Source: Diaporthe sp. PMI_573 (taxonomy: Eukaryota; Ascomycota; Sordariomycetes; Diaporthales; Diaporthaceae). From it: a DNA stretch of 64,000 nt. Position 1 is the first letter of the stretch; each line of letters opens with the position of its first letter. The DNA lies in NCBI GenBank assembly GCA_021399435.1, contig JAJTUP010000032.1:248001-312000 (forward strand), read 5' to 3'. Below, in pieces: positions 45,702 to 55,723 of this stretch. The position numbers were made by a program, and so were the translations under genes. Under the pieces are notes generated by a model. That model worked only from the letters and a program-made list of their open reading frames with translations. It was not told the origin of the DNA and made no database searches.

Positions 45702-46555
45702 CCTGTTGGGATTGCACTCGGTATTTTGCAGAATTTAGTGGATGTGTTCGACTATGTTTCGGAATTTCTAGTCAAAATTTGATCGAATATGGGGATTCGC
45801 CATCTAAGCCATGTGCATGTATCCGTTCATCCTGGGACAAAGAATCGTGCTTCTTTTGGCTGGAAACTTGCAGCATTGTTCTTGGCATCGAGAAGAAGTG
45901 GCACAATAAGCTTATACACCGGATCCGTCCATGCCTACCCCAACGATAAAGAAATTTGCAACGCCTCGGATAGCAAGAGACCAGTTCCTCTTGATGTTGG
46001 GTGGACGGACGAGTCTCCAAGGCCAACACTGGTTGGAACAATAATTATACCGTAATAAGTAACCGCAAGGAGCTATATGTTGTGAACCACGTCCCGTTTC
46101 TAGGCCGTTCATGGCCGTTCACACATGAATGTACAGAGTCAAAGATCGTCGTTTATGACCAATTTTGAGAGGTCGTCATCTCATATCGCGTAATTGTCGA
46201 GTACACTATCCCTGTACCTCGGAAAGATGATGACAACGTGGAGTGCGCCGGCTGCGCGGCGTGTTGGGCGTGAGTAAGCCTCTTGGGCAGATTTGGCATC
46301 TTCAGTGCAATTCAGCCCGGGGGAAGGACCCTGTGTCGCCCAAGGCTGAAATAGGAAAGAAGCATATTCAAGGAGATAGCCTGGATCAATGAGATTGTCG
46401 CCACCGGCTCCGCCACCGCGGTCTGAGTGGTGCCCGCTCTGTGTAACAACAATTCTGCCTCGGTAACAGCCCCCGTCAGCTCTTCTGCCAGGCTTCAGTC
46501 GATTTTCCCCAGAGCACCAAATACATGCTATTGACCGCAAAATTCGATCTTCCAG
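45702..46555. other. Divergent intergenic region
   Basis: Lies between the start codons of the FTA2-family gene (minus) and the HET gene (plus). No supported gene. A short direct repeat of GGCCGTTCA occurs near 46100–46120. Confidence 0.5.
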
Positions 46556-48945
46556 ATGCCCAAACCCATCCCGCGATATCGATACCACCAGACATTACTC
46601 TTCCAACAAAGAAAAGTTCAAAGACTCATCGAGGCACCAAGCAATATGGATCAAATGCCCGGTAATCAAACAGCGCATGCGTCGGATAGCGGACGGCCGC
46701 GAAGTCAGCCATCCCATCTTTGCCAAGCATGCCTGTCTGTACTCACCCAGGATGACCCGGAGCCTGATAAGTTATATCCTCACCACAACAATTTGAAAGA
46801 ATTCATCGAAGCCAGCCTGATGAGGTGTTACATTTGCTCCTACTTCCTGGCCGAATGTAGCGAGGACGCCCAGGAAGGACTTGATCTGCTGGCTAAGGGG
46901 AAAATGCCAGATGATACAGTCGTTCAAGAGGCCCATACAATATATGGCTTCAATTCCGGCACGAGAGCCGAGACACTCGCCCACATTCGAGACCATACGA
47001 TGGGGACGTTGAGCGAGGGCGAGTCGTGGGTTTCATTCACCAATTTAAAGATTGAAACTTATCGTATGTCCTCATCAATATCAATCTGTCTGAATCCAAT
47101 GTATGACGGCTACTTTCCCTGGACTACGAGGGTCTACGACAGTTGGCTTAAGAGTCTGTGGTTCTCCGTGTCAAGTGCGATGAACACTCTGTATCGACCT
47201 ATGATAACCACCCAGCGAGGTATGCTCATATTTGCACTAGCACCTTGAAGATAGTAATTGCTTAATAAAGCATAGGTATTGATGCTTTGGGGCTTATCAC
47301 CACCAAACTCCCTTCTAACACCGAATCGATGGAGACATGGTCCACCGTTAAAAGGTGGATTCAGCAATGCTCCAGAGACCACTCATGCTTGTCCCAAACC
47401 AATCCAGACTGGTATCCGACTCGTTTGGTTGAAATAATATCAAAAGAATCATTCAGAATAATCCGTTCCGACTCGGAATCATTTCAAGCAAAAGGGAGAT
47501 ACATCACCTTGAGTCATCGATGGGGTGACGGGGAGTTTGTCAAGCTTACAAAAAGCGAACTCTCAAACTTCAAAAGCGGCTTCCCGGTCAAGATGCTACG
47601 GAAGACATTTCAGGACGCTATCGTCGTTGCCCAGCGGATGAATGTCTCATATATCTGGATTGACTCATTGTGTATTATCCAAGACGATGATTCAGACTGG
47701 CAACGAGAATCCGCAACAATGGCCGAGGTATACTCCAATTCTTTTTGCAATATTTCAGCTGACTGGGGCGATCGGTCCAACGGCCTTTTCTTCGAGAGGA
47801 CACCTATCTTCGAGCCACCCTACAATCTCCATATACGTTTGAAATACCCGAAAACCTCGGTGCGGCCTGAATTGCCAAGACTGCAGCCAATTAGAAGTTT
47901 CTGTCATATTATACGTCCTAGGGGTTGGCCAGAGAGAGTGATGGAATCGCCTTTAAATCTCCGCGGATGGGTTTTTCAGGAACGGGTGCTTGCGCCACGG
48001 GTATTGCATTTCTCTCCTGAAGGCGTATCATGGGAATGCGGTCAAAGGCTTGCATGGGAGCGGGCGCCTCTGGGCTTTGACGACTCTGGCTATCTTGCCT
48101 CGTTTTACGGACTGTGGGACTTGGCCTACACGTGTTCGAGAATGGGACGCCTGAAGCTCCATGGAGCAATTAGAACGGTCGGCTGGCCAAGGCTTGTGGA
48201 GGATTATGCTAGGTGTGAACTCACTAAACAGTCTGACAGACTAGTCGCCATTGCTGGAATAGCCAAAGTCCTGGCTTCTGCGGTCGAGGATCAGTACGTT
48301 GCGGGTATATGGAAACGGAACTTGCCACAGGGATTGACATGGCGGATAAGTGAGGAGCGGAGATGCAGCCCTGTGACGCAATACTACACGCCTTCCTTCT
48401 CTTGGGCAGCTGCTGAGGGAAATGTCATGTGGCCACGGGTCAGCCCACGGGCTGTCAACAGTATATCAGCCACTTTCATCAAATACCGGAAGAAACCATT
48501 CACTCCAGCTCTCGATAGCACGATGGGGGCCGGGCTTTGGGGCCAGGTTCTCACACAGCACGTCTTCGGCCCTATGACCTCGCCGGAGGTAGAGGTCCGG
48601 GTGCAAGGGATGTTAAGGTCCTGCCGGCGGGTTCCGCTTCAGCGGGTTCCGGTTGACTGGCCGAGCCACTCCAGTTGGACCAACGCCTGGGCCTACCCAT
48701 CCACGGACATTAAAGACTCTTCGATAAATCCCTGTTTCGAAAATGGCACAGTCTTCGGCGTGGTCTATGACCGCGCTGCCGAGCGGAACGCGGAAGCGGA
48801 CACTACTGTGTATTATTATACATGCACTTCTTATACTCCCAGCGGGCACCTACCCACAGATCCATCGACCGCCGAGGATGTGAACGGGGTCTTACTTAGA
48901 TCAGTGGATAAGAGCATGGGTCGTTTGAACGTGTTGGTTACGTAG
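46556..48945 (+). CDS. HET-domain (heterokaryon incompatibility) protein
   Basis: HET-domain proteins act in non-self recognition; the domain triggers cell death when activated, though most have no tested role. Exons 46556–47219 and 47276–48945 (GTATGC donor, CATAG acceptor) give 777 aa. An in-frame ATG at 46646 (MDQMPGNQ) may be the true start. The N-terminal 210 residues have a Cys/His cluster common in this group (CQACLSVLTQ, MRCYICSYF). The HET domain, about residues 295–450, has its three blocks: RYITLSHRWG; WIDSLCIIQDDDSDWQRESA with MAEVYSNSFCNISA; and LRGWVFQERVLAPRVLHF. The C-terminal part is the usual variable region (WAAAEGNVMWPR and so on), with no WD40, ankyrin or NACHT module. 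Open and intact. Together with the protease/gasdermin-like pair it is the second recognition-type locus in the window. Confidence 0.92.
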
Positions 48946-49179
48946 GACATAGAAGTTCGGACGGCCTGGGCAGTGGATCAGACATACGCCTCTGGCTCGG
49001 TAACGAGCGTGAGTTGCCTGCTTTCTACGACGAAACCACGGGGCAACACACATTCTTCATAGTTTGAAGTATGCATCAAGAGAAATTTCTATAGCCCAGA
49101 GCTAGCCCAGAGCACTCGGAAGTTGCTCCTGACCCGATCGGTAGTGACCCGCGGGAACCGCACGAGGGGTTCAGCATAT

Positions 49180-49600
49180 TTGGTTTGTGGGTTTGACCAC
49201 AGCAACATTGACCCCCTTCACCTTCACCCCAAACACTCAGACGGCACTGATTTCCCGAAAAGAAGCGCTTCTCGAGTCTGTTAAGCCGTCTCGCTCAACT
49301 GAAACGACTGCATCCTGGCGATGTGGACTTATCCCATCCCGGGACCACACGCCGTCGTCCCGGACGTGATTTGGCGCCGGTAAGTAGCTGCTGCTGGTGA
49401 ATCGAAATTTAAGTGAGCTTCACCAATACTTACACTTTCCTCGCGAACAGGCGCAGTCAAGGCAGGCGACCGCGTGCTCACCAGGTTCAAGCAGGTCCAC
49501 GTCATCGGGCTTCTACCGCCGCGGCATGGCACGCGGGATTGAAGTCGGACAGGCTGCCGGAGGCGCGGGCGGCGAGCGAGTCGAAGAGTGACTGTGACCC
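49180..49600 (+). pseudogene. Relic of a medium-chain (zinc-type/quinone) dehydrogenase
   Basis: Fragments in different frames match the order of the N-terminal half of this family. AVSLN, an in-frame TGA, then NDCILAMWTYPIPGPHAVVP occupy about 49281–49365. An intron-like gap starting GTAAGT follows. KAGDRVLTRFKQVHVIG lies near 49455–49510, then TAAAWHAGL in another frame near 49515–49545. Relatives read RAVSLNYRD, KxGDRV and TPAAxxxGLGG in this order. The catalytic and cofactor halves are absent. This is a decayed 5' fragment rather than a gene. Confidence 0.5.
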
Positions 49601-51840
49601 CATCACCGTCGGTAGGAGGGTTTTGATGGCCAGCTTAGCCGAGGGTTGGAGCGGGCGGGACTCGAATGTGCTGAAGACATATCCGACAGGAACGCATTCT
49701 GATAGCCACATGTCGTCAACTTCAAGGCGAGGAAGATCACGTAGTATCTCATGAACAAGGCGGGTTGGCGGGCTTCGGACATGGGCAGACCCTGGAAGAA
49801 GGTCGACCGTCTTTGTAGCAGCCGGGGAGCAGTAGGTTCCTCGCTGTCTTCACCACGGTCCCAAGCACCCACCTCACGTACTCACGCACGTATTCGAGGT
49901 TCAGGCGCACACAGCTCCTGCACCTGGGGCACGTGTTCCTGGCACACTTCTTGTGTCCTGCGCGGCAACCCGTGCGGTCATGCTCGGTGCTTCCGCGCCT
50001 CCACGCCTCTTGACCTGAGACTGCTGGACAGAGCCTCAGGCATGTCGAACGGATTGTGGACGATGAGTGATTTTGGCGAAGAAGGCAACCATGCATTACG
50101 GACGGTAATGAATAGAGACCGGAATATTGCGGAGTGGGGCTAGGAGGTGAGGTGCACCAGGGGAAAGCTTGACTCGGCCGTGCCGTCAAGGCTTGAGCGT
50201 CCCGACCGGGTCAAGCACGGAACGGACGACCGTGTTCGGTCCAAGGCCGGCGGAGATGACGTCCTCCTGGTCTGTTATACGACCGAAGAAAATTCATGAC
50301 TTCCAGAAGTCGATCGTCCAGGGTCTTCACGTTCAACGGCGCCTTAGATCTGGCCCACAGTATATGTTTTCCTGCCAGATCGGGCCGAGCAGGGAAAGCA
50401 GTCGAGTTTGCATCGTCGTCCCTTTGGACACCAAGATGCATCCAGACCGTCGAAATTTGCAGACTCATTTCAAAAATGGTTCCAGATGCAATGCTAGACC
50501 GGCTCGCCTCGTGCACAAGAATTCCAACGAGTGGGAGTCAACGCAGTGACAACATAGACGTGGTTGTCTGCCCAGAAAGGAGACGCACCTCGCCATCTCT
50601 TGCATGCGACAACTGCCCCATTGCTGCACTGCAAGTCTCACCCCAGCGGCAAACAGACTCAACGACTGGCAGAGAGCCACACAGACCTGCCTGTCAGTGA
50701 AACCCAAAAGGCAAGAAAGATACCGTACCCATGAAAGGCGTTTACGAGGCCCAAAGAAGAGGCCAGGGCTGGGTCTTAACAGACTCGGATATAGCGGGCG
50801 GCCGCGAGCGACAGGGGTATTCCCGTCCAAGAGCACCCGACGTGGCACGCGTTTGATTGGAAACGTTCATGCTGTCTGTCTTCCTCTTCCCTCTTCCGGA
50901 TGCCATGTCAACAAAAAAAGCTCCACCACACCCAGCGAGCACAGTCATCAACCAGCAACCGCGATCAGCGCGACTCGACGTGGTGGGGCCCAGGGTATTG
51001 CAGTTCGAGCAGGGGGTTTCGATGGGCACGACGGCAGGACGGGGATGGGATGGGCTGGCTGCAGAAGCAGGCAGGTTCGAGTGGCCCACAACGACCAGAA
51101 AGGGTCTCCTTTGCTGCCGTGATGGCTCATATCACCAATCTCCCTGGTCTTATGTGGTCCCCTTCTGTCCCCCCCCCCAGCAGTCGACGCATAAACTCGG
51201 GAATTAGCGAGTACCGGCCAAGATGGACGCTCCAGTGTGTTCTTCTGGCTTCTTTCTCTTGCTCTGCGCTGCCCTCTCCTCTCAGTCAAACGCGGTCGCG
51301 ACCCACCCAACTCCAGCGCGTGCCCGCCCCTGACCCCGGCGCGCGTACAGAAAGAGAAGACAGCAGAGGACGAAGGGGCGGTCTATAGGTGACTCACAGT
51401 ATACCATCGCAGCATGATGGTTTGATCGGATATCAGGGGGCCCTTTGCCCGCCGTCCGCAGAAAAGTTTCTGTGGTTCCCTTTTTTCCCTCGTCTCGAAC
51501 TTCTCTTTGCGTCCGTTTTACACTATACATGCGTGCCTCTCTTGTTGCTTTCGCTAGGAACAAGAAATAACCGCTACTACTAGCGGTACAACATCGTGCT
51601 TTGCCTCTTCATCTATTTCCTCTTGCGTAACAAGGAGCAACGAGGTTAGAGATATCCCATCCCACCCAGCGCCACCTGATACGCCGATCCGCCCGCCCCA
51701 AACTTTGGGCCAGAACCACGGAGGCCAGCCACATCATAGTACCACCCTATCATCGAGGACACCCTAAATAAATACGAGGGACCCCTCAACAAACTTAAAA
51801 AACCCGGAAGGAAAAGAAAGAAGAACAAAAACCACCCCTA
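49601..51840. other. Gene-free stretch
   Basis: No supported gene. On the minus strand, 49502–49711 and neighbouring frames have coding-like composition (MWLSECVPVGYVFSTFESRP, SQSLFDSLAARASG), but the readable pieces change frame and I recognise no family. From about 51.5 kb to 51840 the sequence is C/T- then A/C-rich and probably the promoter and leader of the next gene. Confidence 0.45.
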
Positions 51841-52377
51841 ATGGGTTTCTTCTCCAAGACCAAACCAGAAATGGCCCGCGAGACCCCCAAGCCAGGCTCA
51901 AGCGAAGGCAGCAACCCGTCCGAGAACGGAGGAGCAGCAGCATCGACAGAACCCCAGCGGCCAGGCACATCGGGCACAGAGATGCTCCTCGTCAACAACC
52001 GGCAGCGCGCCTCCGTGCGGCTGCGCGACGCCCAGCGGAAAGAGCGCGCCTACAAGACCAAGAAGCGCAGCACGCAGGCGCGGGCGAACTGGGGCCAGGC
52101 CAAGCAGCACTTTAGCGAGGGGTTCGCGCACAACATGAACGGGGTCAGGCTCACGTGGCGGGTTGTTAGTTCGGTGGGGTACCTGTTCCGCGCCAAGAAT
52201 GATAAGCTCAAGAGTGAGGCGGAGGAGAAGAGGAAGATGAGGGCTGCGGATAAGCAGCGCAAGCTCGAGGAGAGGCTCAGGCGGGAGAAGGAGCTTGCTG
52301 AGAAGGAGGGTGCGGAGGGGGAGGGGGAGGGCGCTGCCAAGAAGGAGGGTGAGGGCGAGGAGGAGGCTGCTGCTTAG
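51841..52377 (+). CDS. Small basic protein with coiled-coil tail, unrecognised
   Basis: 178 aa, single exon, ATG in an A/C-rich leader typical of expressed fungal genes. It begins MGFFSKTK: Gly at position 2 followed by Ser at 5 would fit N-myristoylation, an inference only. Residues 15–45 are disordered (Ser/Pro/Gly). Residues 50–110 are basic (RQRASVRLRDAQRKERAYK) followed by a conserved-looking amphipathic stretch (FSEGFAHNMNGVRLTW). The tail is a highly charged helix (KLKSEAEEKRKMRAADKQ) ending in a Glu/Gly/Ala-rich run. No known domain. It sits at the start of the well-preserved right edge, next to eIF3g. Confidence 0.75.
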   Translation: MGFFSKTKPEMARETPKPGSSEGSNPSENGGAAASTEPQRPGTSGTEMLLVNNRQRASVRLRDAQRKERAYKTKKRSTQARANWGQAKQHFSEGFAHNMNGVRLTWRVVSSVGYLFRAKNDKLKSEAEEKRKMRAADKQRKLEERLRREKELAEKEGAEGEGEGAAKKEGEGEEEAAA

Positions 52378-53369
52378 GGTTGGTTTGTTCTGGTGTGATG
52401 GTGTTGGGAGTTGGGTATGTGTTGTTTCTTCAGCGACAATATTGCTGGGACACACGTACCTCAGAGCCTCCCAGTTACCCACCTGCGCGCTTCTCCTATG
52501 TCTTGTTTTTACTAACGTCTCTCCGGGACAAGAATCCCCCCTCCACTCACTCTTTTTCCTTACAAGTCATGTCTGCTTTTCTGTTTTCCTTTTCCTTGTT
52601 TATCTTGATTCCCCACTGTTTATTACGTCTTTTACGAGGCAACGATCATGACCAGCACAATCACCGAGAAGGAGAGAGAAAGAAGGGCTTGGACTGGTCA
52701 AAGTCGTCGGTCGGGCTCCCCAGCCCGGGCCTCATCACAGTCATGGCCCTCATGGAAGGGCCATCTTTTTTCCTATGTCAAACGTCACTCCGAGGAGTTG
52801 GACTTTTAGCTTGTTTTTCCAGAGATATCCAAGGTGGTTATAGCCAAGTGTGCGAGAGAGAGAAGATGACAGAGAGAGAATCTCAGAGAAAGAGTATGGG
52901 CGATATAGTGGATGGTAGCAGCAGGATCATGTTACCGGGATAATATCTAGTAGTTGAGGGAGGGGCAGATATAAGGTCGATCATTGGAATTCACAACGAT
53001 ATGCACCAATGCGCAATATGTCCTTGAAACCACGGAATCCATTTTCAACGGCCTGTTCAACTCAGATCTGACGTCTAATGATTCTGTAAACTTCGCCTGC
53101 ACATCCGATTTTTGTTGTCCTCGTAGCCATATAAGCCGTAAGCTGTCCCAAACCCACCCGTCGTTCATGTCGGGCCCTGTAACTCATCTCGGGCACTAGA
53201 GCGCGCCCCGAGTAGAGACCTCACGCATTCTTCCACCAAACACCACGTAGCATATACAGGCTCGCGGCACGAAAACGGTCAGAAAATCCCATGTTCAAGA
53301 CCTATGTCACCATGCAATCTAAACCCCCTTCACCCGAATTCCAGCAGCTCCTGAAACAGACCTGCCCAC
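52378..53369. other. Intergenic region between convergent genes
   Basis: 3' regions of the small basic protein gene and of eIF3g. Pyrimidine-rich to about 52.63 kb, then a purine-rich AGAGAGA stretch near 52850–52890. No gene supported. Confidence 0.55.
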
Positions 53370-54478
53370 CTAAGCGGCCTTCTTCGCAAACTCGACCTTG
53401 AGGATAAGGTGCTTGAAACCGAAGCCGTCCATCTTGCCGCAGGCCCTCTCGGCGTCGGTCCTGTCCGCGAAGCTGATGAACGCGAAGCCCTTGGCGCGGC
53501 CCGTCTCCCTGTCCTTGGCCAGGAACACGCGCGTGACGCGGCCGAAGCGCTCGAACATGTCGCGGAGCTCTTGTTCTTCTGCCATCTCGGAGACCTGGCG
53601 GACAGTTAGTATTTGTGTATCAAAACGAGGGGATCAGTCGTAAAGATTTGGGAGGGAGGAGGGGAAAAACACATACGTTCGTAACACGCAGCGTGGCAAA
53701 GTCGTCGCGCTCGCCAAACTTGCCGCCCATCCTCTCGCCCTCGCCCCGGGCGCCGCCGTTCCGCATCGCGGGGGGCACATACGATCCCTTCTTGCCGGCG
53801 CCGGCGGCGCCCGCACCGCCCGCCGCACCGGGAGTGGGTTCGTCGCCCATACCCGCAGCGACGTCTCCGGCGGCGGCCTCGCCGACGGGGGCCATGGTCT
53901 CCTTGTAGGGGCAGCGGGCGGTGAAGTGCTCCTGGGAGCAGATGCGGCACTTGACCTTCTTGTCCTTGAGCTTGTCCTTCATGCTCTGGGCGTTGGGGTC
54001 CTTGCTCTCGTCCTTGGCCTCCTGCTTCCAGTTGGCCGAGGGCCGGAAGATGATGTTCTCGCCGACCGAGGTGGTGTCCGCCGCGGGGCCGGCCACGTCG
54101 TTTCCGGAGAGGCCGAACTTGGACCACTTCTTGCGCTCGGCGACGCGGGGGTTGACGACCTCGCGGTGGGTGATGAGGCGGATGCGGCGGGTGGTCTTTA
54201 CGGTCTGGCCGTTCTCGTTGAGGTGGTACGAGATGATGGTCTTTGTGCCGTCGCGGTTCTGGATGGTCTCATCGCTGGGGAGGGCGGTGGTGGGTACTTC
54301 TTCGTTGTCGTCGTCGTCGGCCCAGTCCCTGCGAGGGTTGTGACATGATGTTAGGGGGCGAGCTCCCTCGTGGACACACACGCACACATGCGGTGCGGTG
54401 CTCGTGTCAAATGAGCGGTTCCGAGCATCAGGAACAAGCTGCTTACCTTGCTGGGTTGTTTGTGGCGGTGGCAGCCAT
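53370..54478 (-). CDS. TIF35: Eukaryotic translation initiation factor 3 subunit G
   Basis: An RNA-binding subunit of eIF3 acting in scanning and reinitiation in the cytoplasm. Exons 54447–54478, 53677–54328 and 53370–53594 (donors GTAAGC and GTATGT, acceptors GCAG and CCAG, consistent phases) give 302 aa, the normal size. The start [10 protein letters not shown] splices to [13 protein letters not shown]. The conserved middle includes [14 protein letters not shown], and a zinc knuckle [16 protein letters not shown] binds eIF3a/b partners in relatives. After a Gly/Ala-rich linker comes the C-terminal RRM: RNP2 is formed across the last splice (LRVTNVSEM) and RNP1 reads KGFAFISF. Intact, high third-position GC. 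Identity is secure. Confidence 0.95.
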
Positions 54479-55723
54479 GTTGGATGTGTGATCGTGTTTG
54501 ATTCGTGACCGGCTGGCTGGGTAGCTGGCTGGATGGCGGTTTCGTCGGGTTGTATGGGGGGTTGAGTTGGCGATAGTGTTCGGTTGGCGTTGGATGTGGG
54601 GTTGGATTTTTTTGTGATGGCCGAAATTCTGAACCTCGAACTCTGATATGCGGCAGCAGGGAGGCACAAGGCAAAGCTCCTTTGTGGGGCAATTTTGCTG
54701 TTAGCGCCATCCGTCCACGCCACGGCCACCTAGGCAGCTAGGGCGCCGACACCTCCTACAAGCTGCACCTGAACCACCCGTAGGGCGACATCCTCCAACA
54801 TTAGTCACCCCATGCACATCGTAGCCATACCATTTCATTTCCACGGCTTTCGACCGTGCTGTATCTACCGTGAGACTCGCCTCCATCAAGGCTACGCTAC
54901 ATGTGCTACAATTGTTCCGATGCATCTGGGCCCAAGATGACTCACAATCTCACTTGACACGGCCAGTCAAAGTGCTGTGCGTCACCGTCAGAAGTGCCAC
55001 TGGACATGACTGCCCGTTCATCCGATGGCTCGCTTAACATTCACTCACAAAAGCATCCAACTTGTCATATCGCCACTCAGTAGGAACAAGTCAGATAAAT
55101 ACTCGCTTACAAGAACACCCAGGCACCAACCAACACCGCGCGTGGCTGTGGTCCATCACCAACTTAGCTAGCCTTCTCCGTCTTGAAACCAAACATGCTG
55201 TGCTGTTTTCCCTGTATGTGTTTGTGTGACTGTGACTGTGTGACCATAGCTAGCCCTGGCATCTCCCAGGCGTGCTGCACGCACCGCGCTTGTCCTCTAA
55301 TATCCGGCCCAGATCTTCCCATTTCACCTTGTTTCTTACTAATAAAAAAAAGACACACAAGGCTCCAAATGAAGACAGAAGTAGCGCTCACTTGTTCCAA
55401 TGGGACGCCGTGGTTCCTGGTCCGTTCCAAGACCGTTTGGTTCCTTAACCCATTGCCTTCTTTTTTCCGTTTTCCGTACCGGCCCAAACACCACCGTTGA
55501 AAAACCAGACAAAGGAAAATTTTCGAGTTAGCGAAGCGAAGCGCACCACACAGTAGTGCTTTGACGGCGTTATATAAGATAGGAAGCCCCGCGCTACCAA
55601 TCCCCTTCCCTTCCGTTCCGTTGCATACCCCATTTCCCGTAACAATTCATCAATCGTACTTTGCGAGTTAAAACAAAAGAAACAAAAAGAAAAGGCAACA
55701 TTTGAATTGCCTCTGCGGTTCGC
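54479..55723. other. Intergenic region
   Basis: Promoter side of eIF3g and 3' side of the PH-domain gene. No gene supported on either strand. Confidence 0.5.

Noticed and set aside
53926..54348. 140-codon plus-strand frames
   Set aside because: Antisense to eIF3g, whose domains are unambiguous.
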